Notes under the pieces: model-generated
Told to the model about the DNA's origin: nothing
The model's database searches: none
Seen by the model: the letters and a program-made list of their open reading frames with translations, nothing else
Shown here: in pieces, positions 1 to 10,002 of the stretch
Layout: each line of letters starts with the position of its first letter
How positions within the stretch are numbered: position 1 is the first letter of the stretch
Assembly (NCBI GenBank): GCA_003551155.1
Contig: PUMA01000130.1
Span: 1 to 52,075, forward strand
Length of the DNA: 52,075 nt
Direction of reading: 5' to 3'
Source: Desulfonatronospira sp.
GTDB taxonomy: Bacteria; Desulfobacterota; Desulfovibrionia; Desulfovibrionales; Desulfonatronovibrionaceae
Position numbers and translations under genes: made by a program

Positions 1-492
1 ATCCACAGCCCTGTTAAGCACCACAGCTCCCCCAAAGGCGGCAATGCGGTCTGAAAAGTAGGCCTTGTGCAGAACATCCTCCACTCCCTGATCAGACCAG
101 GCAGCGCCGCAGGGATTGTTATGCTTGAGAATGACCGCAGCAGGGCTTGTGTGCAGATACTGGAGGATATTGATACCGTTGTCCACATCAGTGAGATTGA
201 TCTTGCCTGGATGTTTGCCCGACTGCAGCATGTCCTCTTCAGTAATGGCTGACACAAGGCCCTGACCGGGCCCCTTGAACCGCACTCCTCCCAGCTTCAG
301 TCCGCCACTTACAGGTTCAAAGATGGCTGCGGGCTGATCCGGATTTTCTCCGTAACGCAGGCCTTTTTCCTGGCCCTGGATTATCCAGGTTCTCTTGCGC
401 AGCATGATTTCCTGATCCCCCATCCTGAGAACCATATCCCTGGGAAAAGGATCCTGCTGAATGTCTTTATACATTTTTCTCAAATCCTGCAT
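1..492 (-). CDS. purH: PurH-type phosphoribosylaminoimidazolecarboxamide formyltransferase / IMP cyclohydrolase, partial (runs off the left edge)
   Basis: Reverse translation gives MQDLRKMYKDI...GENPDQPAAIFEP...KINLTDVDNGINILQYL...AAVILKHNNPCGAAWSD, including the KHNNPCG AICAR transformylase motif; ATG at 490-492. Confidence 0.8.
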   Translation of the reverse strand, partial: MQDLRKMYKDIQQDPFPRDMVLRMGDQEIMLRKRTWIIQGQEKGLRYGENPDQPAAIFEPVSGGLKLGGVRFKGPGQGLVSAITEEDMLQSGKHPGKINLTDVDNGINILQYLHTSPAAVILKHNNPCGAAWSDQGVEDVLHKAYFSDRIAAFGGAVVLNRAVD

Positions 493-693
493 GTGTTCAA
501 TCCTCCTGAAAATGCCAATTTGGGGGTTGCTCAAGGCACTTTTTTTACTTAACACAGGGCTTGTATGGGGGCAAACTTTTTAAGGTGCGGCAACCGGCCC
601 GGACAAAGAGGGCTGGTTTGCCTCCAGTACCCCGGCCCGAGGTTTACACGCCCTCATACGTTCAACAGCCTGTTTTGCAAGGACAACAACCCC

Positions 694-996
694 ATGGAAA
701 AAGTGCTCAGAAAGCTGGCAGATGAGTTGAACAGCCTGGATGAGGCTTCTTTGATCAGCTTGTGGGACAAGTATTATGAACGGGTTCAGAGCTTTACACC
801 CAGCCGGCAGTGGGAAGAGGATATCCTGATTTTATCCATGATTCAGGCGGTGCGCTGGAAAAACCAGCTTTTCAATCAATGCATGAGCAAAGAGCCTCAG
901 GACAAAGACCCGGATAGAAAAAGTCTACTCAGGCCAGTCAGGCGGAACAAAGTCAAGAAAACTGCCAAGGTGCTCAACTTCAGGCCTCGCAAGTGA
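694..996 (+). CDS. hypothetical protein (100 aa)
   Basis: ORF with internal ATG at 694 (MEKVLRKLADELNSLDEASLISLWDKYYERVQSF...); 3' end overlaps mltF in antisense. Confidence 0.5.
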   Translation: MEKVLRKLADELNSLDEASLISLWDKYYERVQSFTPSRQWEEDILILSMIQAVRWKNQLFNQCMSKEPQDKDPDRKSLLRPVRRNKVKKTAKVLNFRPRK

Positions 997-2385
997 GAGC
1001 AGGCCGTAGAGCAGATAATAGTAGAAACGGACATTTTCCACAAACTGCACCGCCTCAAACCCCCGGGCATATCCCCTGGGCAGGTCTTCGTAGTATTTTC
1101 TGTAGCTTAAAAGAGGATAAGCCTGCTTAAGCCCTGACCAGGAATCGGGATTCAATCCCTGGCGCTCGGCCAGAGTCCTGGCATCATAAACATGGCCCAG
1201 GCCCTGGTTGTATGCGGCCAGGGCAAAAAACCACCTGTCCCAGGATTCAATTCCCATCTCTTCCACGCTCTCCAGCAGGATACTCAGATATTTGGCTCCC
1301 CCCAGAATGCTTTCATGGGGGTCCAGGCGGTTTTCTACTCCCAGAAATGCGGCTGTCTGCATAGTCAGCTGCAGAAGCCCGCGCACCCCGGTGCGGCTGG
1401 AGGCCTGGGGATCAAAATGGGACTCCTGATAAATCAGAGCCACCAGCAGCAATGGGTCCAGCCTGTACTTTTCTGCCGCATCCAGTATGGTTGAAGTGTA
1501 TCTGGGGACATCCTCATGCAGCACCCTGACAAAATGCCTCAGCTGATAAGGGTCCTGATTGGCCGGGAAAAAACCATAATACTTTTCACTTAGTTCAGCC
1601 AGCTTGCCGGATTGAATAACTTGTTCCCAGAAGACCTCCAAATTCTCATGGAGATCCTGCTGCCTGACGGACCAGAGCCAGCGGTGCTGGCGATTCCCCT
1701 CAAAGGCATAAGTCTTACGAACCTCAGGATATAATCCTTTCCAGAGCTTGAAGCTCAGTTCGTCCATGAGGCCGAAACGAAACCTGCGGTCAGAAAGGGT
1801 GCGGAAAAAAGGCTGGCCGGGTTCGGTTGTTTTTACTGGTTCAAGCATGCATTCCAGAAGATTTTCAAGGCTGTCAAGCTTTTGCCGGTAAGGAGGACGG
1901 TCAGGAATCACCAGATCTGTGGAACAGAGATCATGAAGGCTGTTTAAGGGATACCTCCCCTGGTTATGAACAACTATCATCCTGCTTTTCAGATAATACG
2001 GACCCTTAACAATCCCGGCCTTCTCAAGGCCTTCAAGCCCGGGGCCGGCCAGGAACAGGTGAAGCAGGCCCTGGTCAAGTCCTTCAATGCCCTGGCTGAA
2101 GTTCTGCATTTTAATCCACTGAGGCCTTAAACCATGCTTCTGACAAAACAGTTCCACAAGTTCCTTTTCAAAGCCGGGCCCATAGGGACTGAGCTCAGCA
2201 TGCACCTTTTCTGAGGGCAGATATCCCACCCTGAGGGTTTTGGCCTTCCAATAGTCAATCTCATGGACCTCCTCCTGTACATGCCAGAACACCAGCGCTG
2301 CCTGTATCAGGAGCAGGAGCAACAGGCCCAGGAGTGCATTTCTGTTTTCCTTGTTCAAATAGAGTTTGTTCATAGGGATCTGCAA
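925..2385 (-). CDS. mltF: MltF-like membrane-bound lytic murein transglycosylase (SBP_bac_3-like domain + SLT domain)
   Basis: N-terminal TM, periplasmic binding-like region, then LDPLLLVALIYQESHFDPQASSRTGVRGLLQLTMQTA (SLT motif). Confidence 0.85.
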   Translation of the reverse strand: MQIPMNKLYLNKENRNALLGLLLLLLIQAALVFWHVQEEVHEIDYWKAKTLRVGYLPSEKVHAELSPYGPGFEKELVELFCQKHGLRPQWIKMQNFSQGIEGLDQGLLHLFLAGPGLEGLEKAGIVKGPYYLKSRMIVVHNQGRYPLNSLHDLCSTDLVIPDRPPYRQKLDSLENLLECMLEPVKTTEPGQPFFRTLSDRRFRFGLMDELSFKLWKGLYPEVRKTYAFEGNRQHRWLWSVRQQDLHENLEVFWEQVIQSGKLAELSEKYYGFFPANQDPYQLRHFVRVLHEDVPRYTSTILDAAEKYRLDPLLLVALIYQESHFDPQASSRTGVRGLLQLTMQTAAFLGVENRLDPHESILGGAKYLSILLESVEEMGIESWDRWFFALAAYNQGLGHVYDARTLAERQGLNPDSWSGLKQAYPLLSYRKYYEDLPRGYARGFEAVQFVENVRFYYYLLYGLLSLARPEVEHLGSFLDFVPPDWPE

Positions 2386-2488
2386 GGACCATGTCCGGAA
2401 AAAAGCTGGTTACAGCATCAAGCATTACATGTGTTATAATTTTATAAGACATTTAAACTGGCTTGGCAAACTTATCCAGAATGATGCA

Positions 2489-2517
2489 TTGACTTTACTG
2501 TACCTGTATGTTAATTT
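2489..2517 (+). promoter_or_regulatory. candidate sigma70 promoter for purA (TTGACT-N17-TAATTT)
   Basis: ttgact at 2489-2494, 17-nt spacer, taattt at 2512-2517, upstream of purA; TAATTTTATAAG also occurs as a direct repeat at 2437-2448 and 2512-2523. Confidence 0.4.
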
Positions 2518-2651
2518 TATAAGCTGTTTGCAAAAATATAAGTGCACTTCTTTCGCCTGTGGACAGTCTGGATCCGGGCTCAACCCTGCATAATCTGCTG
2601 TCCGGTCATGGCGTCCTGATGGAGCGGGGCTGCACCCAGGGAGGATATTTC

Positions 2652-3926
2652 ATGTCCAACATGGTTGTTTTCGGCACTCAGTGGGGTGATGAAGGCAAGG
2701 GCAAAATCGTGGATCTCCTGACTGACCATGCTCAGATCATCGTCCGGTTTCAGGGCGGCAACAATGCAGGACATACTCTGGTCAACAAAGATCGCAAATT
2801 TATCCTGCACCTCATTCCCTCGGGGATTCTGCATCCTGACAAGCTGTGCCTCATCGGCAACGGTGTGGTTCTGGATCCGGAAGTCCTTTGCCGGGAGATG
2901 GACACTCTGATCCAGGGTGGAATAGAAATCAGTCCGGCCAGGCTGGGCATCAGCAAAAAAACCCATTTGATCATGCCTTACCACAAGGAGCTGGACCTGG
3001 CCAGAGAATCAGCCAAATCAGGCCAGGATAAAATCGGCACCACATGCAAGGGCATTGGACCCTGCTATGAGGACAAGATGGCCCGTATAGGAATCCGGGC
3101 CGGTGACATGCAGGATCTGGACCTGCTCAGGGCCAAGATTGCCAGAGCCCTGCCTGAAAAAAACATGCTCCTTCAAAACCTTTACAAGTCAAGTCCGGTG
3201 AATCCTGAACAGGTCATGGAATATATCCTTCCGTTGGCCAAAAAGCTGGTTCCTTTCCTCACAGACGTGTCCCATAAGATTCAGACTGCCCGGGAAAAGA
3301 GCCAGACCGTCATGTTTGAAGGAGCCCAGGGTGTGCAGCTGGATATTGATCACGGTACATATCCGTTTGTCACATCTTCCAACACTGTCACCGGTAATGC
3401 CTCTGCCGGAGCCGGATGCAGCTATCAGATGCAGCAGGTTATAGTCGTTGTCAAGGCCTACACTACCAGGGTAGGCCAGGGCCCCTTCCCTACGGAACAG
3501 GATAACCGTCATGGGGAACACATGCAGACCAAGGGTGCTGAGTACGGATCAACCACCGGGCGCAAAAGACGCTGCGGCTGGCTGGACATGGTTATCTTGA
3601 GAGAGGCTGTGCGCTTGTGTGGACCCACAGAGATCGCTCTGACCAAGCTTGATGTCCTGAGCGGCCTGGAGCGTATCAAGGTGTGCAGTGCTTATGAGTA
3701 CCAGGGAAAAAAGTTTCTTTACCCTCCACAGGAGGAAAACGCCCTGGCCCGGGTAAAGCCTCTCTATGATGAACTGGACGGGTGGCAGGAGGACATAGGC
3801 AACTGCCGCAGGCGCGAGGACCTGCCTGAGAATGCAGTACGGTATATCCAGCACATTGAAAAAATGCTCAATACTTCGGTGCGGATTGTCTCGGTTGGCC
3901 CTGACAGAGAGCAGACCATCAGGTGA
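2652..3926 (+). CDS. purA: adenylosuccinate synthetase
   Basis: [27 protein letters not shown]... P-loop and full-length family pattern; start chosen at ATG 2652 behind gggaggat. Confidence 0.96.
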   Translation: MSNMVVFGTQWGDEGKGKIVDLLTDHAQIIVRFQGGNNAGHTLVNKDRKFILHLIPSGILHPDKLCLIGNGVVLDPEVLCREMDTLIQGGIEISPARLGISKKTHLIMPYHKELDLARESAKSGQDKIGTTCKGIGPCYEDKMARIGIRAGDMQDLDLLRAKIARALPEKNMLLQNLYKSSPVNPEQVMEYILPLAKKLVPFLTDVSHKIQTAREKSQTVMFEGAQGVQLDIDHGTYPFVTSSNTVTGNASAGAGCSYQMQQVIVVVKAYTTRVGQGPFPTEQDNRHGEHMQTKGAEYGSTTGRKRRCGWLDMVILREAVRLCGPTEIALTKLDVLSGLERIKVCSAYEYQGKKFLYPPQEENALARVKPLYDELDGWQEDIGNCRRREDLPENAVRYIQHIEKMLNTSVRIVSVGPDREQTIR

Positions 3927-4000
3927 ATACCCTCAGGACCTCCAGGCTTAAAGGGTCTGCTTCTTTTGCCTGTGCAGTGAAATCTTTGATAATCAGGCGG

Positions 4001-4837
4001 ATGCTCACCATGATCAATCCGGAAAATCCAGCTGGATTCAAGCAAGCAAGGGTGCTCTCTCTTTTGTCCAGACTGGTCCATAGCCCCCCCACCAGCCTGA
4101 TCCTGGAAGGCGGCCCTGAAAATGAGCGCCGGGCCCTGGCCAGGCATCTGCAAAAGATGCTGCATTGTTCCGGTCCAGGTGATGAACCATGCCTTGAATG
4201 CATACCCTGCCTACAAATCGAGGCCGGAGTTTTCCGGGATCTTTTCTGGCTTGAACCCAGTGATGGCTTGAGCGTGGACAGCATTCGCGAAATGAGGCCC
4301 GCTCTGGCCCAGAACCCCAGCCATGGCTGGCGCATGGTGGTCATTGCCGGGGCTCATGACCTGAACCTGTTTTGTGCCAATGCCCTGCTCAAAGCCGTGG
4401 AAGAACCTGTCAGCCGCAACCTGTTTGTTTTTCTGGCCGGACAGAGGGAGCACCTTCCGCCCACCCTGGTTTCCAGAAGTTTTGTCCTTACTCTGGACAG
4501 GCCCCCCCATATTGTTCTGGACCAGAAATCAGAAAGCCTGTATGAAGCTCTACTGGGTTTTATCAGTTCCGGGCGGGGATTTTTGGACAAAATCTCCCAT
4601 AAAAACGTCTTGAATCCTGACCAGGCCAGACAGCTTGTGGTCAGGCTCCAGCTGGAGCTGGCCCGCGGCATGCGCGGAGACTTGAATTTGTTTCAAGGCC
4701 ACAGGCCGGTTTCCTGGTACCGAATGAACCTGGTGCTGCACACCGCATTAAAGGCCCTGGACTGCAACGTGCGCATCCATGTGGTTCTGCAATGGCTGGC
4801 CCTGACCTTCTGGGGAATCAACAGGACAGAAAACTGA
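4001..4837 (+). CDS. holB: DNA polymerase III delta-prime-like subunit (possible upstream GTG start at 3923 overlapping the purA stop)
   Basis: SLILEGGPENERRALARHLQKMLHC...CLECIPCLQIEAG...LLKAVEEPVSRNLFVFLAGQREHLPPTLVSRS; zinc-module cysteines and the KAVEEP motif. Confidence 0.8.
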   Translation: MLTMINPENPAGFKQARVLSLLSRLVHSPPTSLILEGGPENERRALARHLQKMLHCSGPGDEPCLECIPCLQIEAGVFRDLFWLEPSDGLSVDSIREMRPALAQNPSHGWRMVVIAGAHDLNLFCANALLKAVEEPVSRNLFVFLAGQREHLPPTLVSRSFVLTLDRPPHIVLDQKSESLYEALLGFISSGRGFLDKISHKNVLNPDQARQLVVRLQLELARGMRGDLNLFQGHRPVSWYRMNLVLHTALKALDCNVRIHVVLQWLALTFWGINRTEN

Positions 4838-4839
4838 AT

Positions 4840-6726
4840 ATGCTTACTGAACAGGATATCTATCTCTTTAAAGAGGGCAGGCACTTTCGTTTATACCGGC
4901 ATCTGGGCGCCCACGTGATTGAACATGGCGGGGTCAGGGGGACCTACTTCGCGGTCTGGGCTCCCAATGCTTCCATGGTCAGTGTCATGGGCGACTTCAA
5001 CACATGGAACAACGAATCCCATAAGCTCCATGTACGCAATGACGGATCCGGAATATGGGAAGGGTTTGTGGCTGAAGCGCTGCCCCGCCAGAAATATAAA
5101 TACCATATACGCTCCCGTTTTCAGGACTACAGGGTGGACAAGGGCGACCCCTTCGGTTTTTTCTGGGAAACCGCCCCCAGTACTGCGTCCATCATCTGGA
5201 AAATGGATTACCAGTGGCGAGATCAGGACTGGATGCAGAACCGCCATGAACTAAGCAGACACGACAGCCCCCTGGCCATTTATGAAATGCACCTGGGTTC
5301 CTGGCAGAGAGACCCGGCCGATCCAGGCCGTCATCTTACCTACAGGGAAATTGCAGACAAGCTCCCTGCCTACCTGCTGGAAATGGGCTATACCCATGTG
5401 GAGTTTCTCCCAGTCTGTGAGCATCCTTTTTACGGATCCTGGGGCTACCAGATTCTGGGTTTTTTTGCCCCCACCAGCAGATATGGCACCCCTCAGGACT
5501 TCATGCACCTGGTGGACACCCTGCACCAGCACGGGATCGGAGTCATTATGGACTGGGTGCCTTCCCACTTCCCCACGGACGAGGTGGGGCTTGGCTATTT
5601 CGACGGAACTCATTTGTACGAACACATGGACAGCCGCAAGGGATTTCACCCGGAATGGAAGAGCTACATCTTCAATTACGGACGCTACGAGGTCATAAGC
5701 TTTCTGATCAGCAATGCCCTTTTCTGGCTGGATATGTACCATGTTGACGGCTTGCGCCTGGATGCAGTGGCCTCCATGCTCTATCTGGACTACGCCCGCC
5801 AAGAAGGGGAATGGGAACCCAATGAATTCGGCGGTAATGAAAACATTGAAGCCATAAATTTTCTGAAGCTTCTGAACAGTGAAGTTTACCGCTCATACCC
5901 CGGTGTTCAGACTTTTGCCGAGGAATCCACTTCCTGGCCCATGGTTTCCAGACCTACTTATGTAGGAGGGCTCGGTTTCGGGTACAAGTGGAACATGGGC
6001 TGGATGAACGACACCCTGAGCTATATGAACAAAGAGCCGGTATTTCGAAAATACCATCACAACCAGATGACCTTCAGCATATGGTACGCTTTCACTGAAA
6101 ACTTTGTTCTGCCCCTGTCCCATGATGAAGTTGTCCATGAAAAAGGGTCACTATTGTCCAAGATGCCTGGAGACGACTGGCAGAGATTTGCCAATCTCCG
6201 CCTTTTACTGGGCTACATGTATGCCCATCCGGGCAAAAAACTGCTGTTCATGGGCGCTGAACTGGCGCAGCGGCGGGAATGGGACCATGATCACAGTCTG
6301 GACTGGCACCTTTTGCATCATGAGCCCCACCAGCAGATCCAATTATGGATGAAGGACATGAACCGGTTCTACCGGGACCATTCCCAGCTGTATGAGCGGG
6401 ATTTTGAGCCCGGAGGATTTGCCTGGATCGACTGCCAGGACGCAGACAACAGTGTGCTGTCTTTTTTGCGACTGGATAAACAGGAGAACCCTGTTCTGGT
6501 AGCGGCCAATTTCACTCCGGTCCCCAGAATGGACTATGTCCTGGGAGTGCCCTCAGAAGGCCCCTGGCGCGAAACCCTGAACAGCGACCAGTCATGTTAT
6601 GGCGGTTCAGGTATTCACAACCCGGGCTTTTTTTCGGGCCGTCCCTTTCCGGCCCACTCTCAGCCCTATTCCTTGGCCTTAAACCTTCCCCCACTGGGAA
6701 TAATCTTTCTGGAACCGGCTCAATGA
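4840..6726 (+). CDS. glgB: 1,4-alpha-glucan branching enzyme
   Basis: HVIEHGGVRGTYFAVWAPNASMVSVMGDFNTWN...VDGLRLDAVASMLYLDY...AEESTSWPMVSRP...LPLSHDEVVHEKGSLL. Confidence 0.96.
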   Translation: MLTEQDIYLFKEGRHFRLYRHLGAHVIEHGGVRGTYFAVWAPNASMVSVMGDFNTWNNESHKLHVRNDGSGIWEGFVAEALPRQKYKYHIRSRFQDYRVDKGDPFGFFWETAPSTASIIWKMDYQWRDQDWMQNRHELSRHDSPLAIYEMHLGSWQRDPADPGRHLTYREIADKLPAYLLEMGYTHVEFLPVCEHPFYGSWGYQILGFFAPTSRYGTPQDFMHLVDTLHQHGIGVIMDWVPSHFPTDEVGLGYFDGTHLYEHMDSRKGFHPEWKSYIFNYGRYEVISFLISNALFWLDMYHVDGLRLDAVASMLYLDYARQEGEWEPNEFGGNENIEAINFLKLLNSEVYRSYPGVQTFAEESTSWPMVSRPTYVGGLGFGYKWNMGWMNDTLSYMNKEPVFRKYHHNQMTFSIWYAFTENFVLPLSHDEVVHEKGSLLSKMPGDDWQRFANLRLLLGYMYAHPGKKLLFMGAELAQRREWDHDHSLDWHLLHHEPHQQIQLWMKDMNRFYRDHSQLYERDFEPGGFAWIDCQDADNSVLSFLRLDKQENPVLVAANFTPVPRMDYVLGVPSEGPWRETLNSDQSCYGGSGIHNPGFFSGRPFPAHSQPYSLALNLPPLGIIFLEPAQ

Positions 6727-8231
6727 ACAGGCTTAGCGGTATACTGTTACATATTTCCTCTCTGCCCGGCCCGTATGGAGTAGGCGATTTCGGTGCCCAC
6801 GCATACAGGTTTGTAGCCTTTCTGGCCGGCTGCAGCCAAAAAATATGGCAGATTCTGCCCCTGAACCCTACTACCCCGGGCATGGGTAATTCCCCCTATT
6901 CCAGCTACAGCGCCTTTGCCGGCAACCCCCTGTATATTGATCCTGAGCAGCTGCTGGACCAGGGTCTTCTGGATCATCAGGACCTGAAGAACACTCCATC
7001 CTTTCCTCATGACAGGTCAGATTACCACATGGCTGAAAAATTCAGATCAGCTCTCCTGCAAAAGGCATTTGAGCGTTGCCGCAGCCGGTTTGAAACCGAG
7101 GCCAGATTCGCTCTGTTCTGCGAACAAAACGCCTACTGGCTTGATGATTTTTCCCTGTTCAGCGCTCTGAAAGAACACTTTCAGGGAGCTCCATGGTATG
7201 AATGGCCAGACGAACTGCGCTACAGACATAAACAAGCCCTCATGGAGTGGAAGCAGAAACTGTCCGCGGAAATTCTGCGGGAAAAATATTATCAATACCT
7301 TTTTTTCTCACAATGGCAAAAACTTAAAACCTATGCCAACAATCAACAAATCGTTATTTTTGGAGATCTGCCCATCTACGTAAGCCTGGACAGCTGTGAT
7401 CTGTGGGCTCACCCCCATCTTTTTCTTCTGGACCAGGAAAAAAATCCTCTTTATGTGGCTGGCGCTCCTCCGGACTACTTCAGCGAAACCGGCCAGCTCT
7501 GGGGCAATCCCCTGTATCACTGGGAAAACAATGCCCGTGAGGATTTTCAGTGGTGGATCAAGCGCATCAGGCAAAACCTGGTTATGTTTGATCTTTTACG
7601 CTTTGACCATTTCCGGGGATTTGCCGCTTACTGGAGGGTACCGGCTGGTGCCAGGACTGCAGCGGGCGGAGAATGGATTCAGGGTCCGGGGGAACATTTC
7701 TGGTCCAGATTGACCCGGGAGATCTCTCCAGCCCATTTCGTAGCCGAAGATCTGGGGCATATCACGCCAGACGTTCTGGCTCTCAGAGACAGGTATGCTC
7801 TGCCGGGAATGAAGGGATTACAGTTCGCCTTCGGCGAGGACATGCCCACCAATCCGTATATACCGCATAATCACACCGGCAACTGCGTAGTGTATACCGG
7901 AACTCACGACAACAACACCGTACTGGGCTGGTATCTCCAGGAACTGAACCAAGACGGCCTGGACAGAATACAATTGTATACCGGACGTGAAATCACGCGA
8001 AAAAATGTTGTCAGGGAAATGATCAGGCTGGCCATGTCCTCTACTGCTAAATTCTGTGTTTTGCCCATGCAGGACATTCTCGGTCTGGACGCCGGAGCCC
8101 GTATGAACAGGCCTTCGGAATCAGTGGGAAACTGGGAATGGCGTTTGGATACCTCTTTGCTTGACAATGAGATAAAAGAGTTTTTGAATGACTTTACTGC
8201 CATATACGGCAGAAACAGTTTTGAAAATTAA
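6723..8231 (+). CDS. malQ: 4-alpha-glucanotransferase (amylomaltase)
   Basis: MNRLSGILLHISSLPGPYGVGDFG...FDLLRFDHFRGFAAYWRVPAG...AEDLGHITPDV...YTGTHDNNTVLGW; ATGA overlap with glgB. Confidence 0.95.
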   Translation: MNRLSGILLHISSLPGPYGVGDFGAHAYRFVAFLAGCSQKIWQILPLNPTTPGMGNSPYSSYSAFAGNPLYIDPEQLLDQGLLDHQDLKNTPSFPHDRSDYHMAEKFRSALLQKAFERCRSRFETEARFALFCEQNAYWLDDFSLFSALKEHFQGAPWYEWPDELRYRHKQALMEWKQKLSAEILREKYYQYLFFSQWQKLKTYANNQQIVIFGDLPIYVSLDSCDLWAHPHLFLLDQEKNPLYVAGAPPDYFSETGQLWGNPLYHWENNAREDFQWWIKRIRQNLVMFDLLRFDHFRGFAAYWRVPAGARTAAGGEWIQGPGEHFWSRLTREISPAHFVAEDLGHITPDVLALRDRYALPGMKGLQFAFGEDMPTNPYIPHNHTGNCVVYTGTHDNNTVLGWYLQELNQDGLDRIQLYTGREITRKNVVREMIRLAMSSTAKFCVLPMQDILGLDAGARMNRPSESVGNWEWRLDTSLLDNEIKEFLNDFTAIYGRNSFEN

Positions 8232-8288
8232 AGAATGCATGCCCATGATGCAAAAATATCTGTGGCTTTTAAACCGGGAGGGGCTTGA

Positions 8289-9119
8289 ATGAATGCCTTA
8301 AGAGTCATATTTTTGATGTTTGTATTTGCAGCAGTAATGCTGGTCATAAGCCAGAACACCGCAACACTGGGATACAGGGCTCCTCTGGAGCTGGATCTGT
8401 GGCTTGTTCACCTGACCTCTCCGTCAATGGCCATGTATGTGTTTGTCTTTTTATGTTTTATACTGGGAATAATTTTTGGAGCACTGACCTTCTACCCCGG
8501 CAACAGGGAGATCAGAGAGAATCTCAGGCTGTTGCGAAACAGGATAAACCTGCTCAAGGAGGAGCTCATGACCCTGGAACAGCAAAAAAAGCAGGAGCTG
8601 AAAGACATTCAGGAGCAGGCTGCACCTGAAGAAAAACCCATCAGGGAAGAACCTGTTCTGGTCCATACCTCAAGCGCATGGGGCAAGGCTGCCATGGCTG
8701 GTTTTGTCATTACATTCATCCTTTTGGTGGTGTTTTATTATTACGCCCAAACAGAAATGGATCTTCTCAAAAAGCGCATGTCCGAGTCCGAAGAGAAAGC
8801 AGTGCACCTGACCCAAGCTACAGAAGACAGCCTGTCATCCATGGAAGAAACTCTCTTGTCCCTGGAGCTTAAGTTCCAGGACGAAACCGGGAAAATTGAG
8901 GAACGGTTGAGAGATATTGATGAAGAGATCCAGATCCTTGAGCGTCAGCCTCAGAAAACCAGGGACTACCTGACCCTGATGCATTTGCAGCAATACATGC
9001 AAAATCTGGAGTACCTCCAACAGGGGGCTGAATCTGAAATAGACCGTGAAAAACTTGATCAGGCAGGTGAGATGCTGCAAAAAGCAATTGAACATTACCG
9101 GGGAAAAAACCAGGAATAG
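8289..9119 (+). CDS. LapA-domain-like membrane protein with C-terminal coiled coil
   Basis: MNALRVIFLMFVFAAVMLVISQNTATLGYRAPLELDLWLVHLTSPSM... two early TMs, a third TM near residue 140, charged coiled-coil tail. Confidence 0.65.
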   Translation: MNALRVIFLMFVFAAVMLVISQNTATLGYRAPLELDLWLVHLTSPSMAMYVFVFLCFILGIIFGALTFYPGNREIRENLRLLRNRINLLKEELMTLEQQKKQELKDIQEQAAPEEKPIREEPVLVHTSSAWGKAAMAGFVITFILLVVFYYYAQTEMDLLKKRMSESEEKAVHLTQATEDSLSSMEETLLSLELKFQDETGKIEERLRDIDEEIQILERQPQKTRDYLTLMHLQQYMQNLEYLQQGAESEIDREKLDQAGEMLQKAIEHYRGKNQE

Positions 9120-9133
9120 TCAGCCTGTAAGGA

Positions 9134-9961
9134 TCAAGGCTCTTCAGGCGCCAATTGTAAAGACTTTGGAAGTTCATCCACGCATATTGCGTCCAGCCTA
9201 GCTTTCACCGCAGCAGGGTTGGGGTGAAATTTCTTGAGTTCCTGCAGTAATTCCCTGGCTCGGACAATTTCATCCAGTTCCAGCAGCACCTCTGCCAGCA
9301 GCATACCTGCTCTGCATCTGGTTTCATTATCTGTCTCCAGGATATAAGCCTGGGCAAGCTTACTTTCCGCTTGCCGGCTCTGGTTATCCAGATAATAAGC
9401 CTTGCCCCAGAGATAAAGGATTGTGGTGCACAGTTCAGAATGCTTCTCAGGTAAGCACGGGGGGGCGTCCTGCATTGCCTGCCTGGCTCCATGGAAATCT
9501 CTCAGGGTGATCATTATCCTGGCCATACTGATCCTGGCCTGCATCTCCTGCTCCAGAGAATCCGCCAGCTCAAGATGAGATTTCCATATCCTTAGACTCT
9601 CTTCAGGCTTTCCAAGCCGGGAATAAAGATCAGCAAGCCTGGAATTGATCTCCCATAACCTGTCCTGATGTGCATGGAATTCAAGTTGCATTGCATGGAG
9701 TATATTCACTCCTGCGGGCAGATCACCCTCCATATCCACTCTTATGGTGAGCAGTCTGCTCCAGGCATTCCATGCCTTTGGGCCCCCTGGTTCTTCCTGT
9801 AGATACCGCTCATAATAAATCCGGGCCTGGTTCACCTTTCCTGCGGCAAGATACTCTTCAGCCCGGTAAAAGATATCCTGTGCCTGATCCTGACCTGAAC
9901 AGCCCCCCATATAGATGATGGCCAGCAGGCTTAAACAAAGGATTTGCACACCCATCTGCAT
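9134..9961 (-). CDS. TPR-containing lipoprotein
   Basis: Signal peptide with lipobox-like YMGGC; repeated TPR-like helices (YERYLQEEPGGPKAWNAWSRL). Confidence 0.65.
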   Translation of the reverse strand: MQMGVQILCLSLLAIIYMGGCSGQDQAQDIFYRAEEYLAAGKVNQARIYYERYLQEEPGGPKAWNAWSRLLTIRVDMEGDLPAGVNILHAMQLEFHAHQDRLWEINSRLADLYSRLGKPEESLRIWKSHLELADSLEQEMQARISMARIMITLRDFHGARQAMQDAPPCLPEKHSELCTTILYLWGKAYYLDNQSRQAESKLAQAYILETDNETRCRAGMLLAEVLLELDEIVRARELLQELKKFHPNPAAVKARLDAICVDELPKSLQLAPEEP

Positions 9962-10002
9962 TTTTTACCCATCAGGAGGTTCAGAAACGGTAGAACAATA
10001 TT

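Noticed and set aside
2470-2482. CTTATCCAGAATG matching the centre of the MITE-like element
   Set aside because: Only 13 bp match, no TIRs nearby; probably chance, not called as a third copy.
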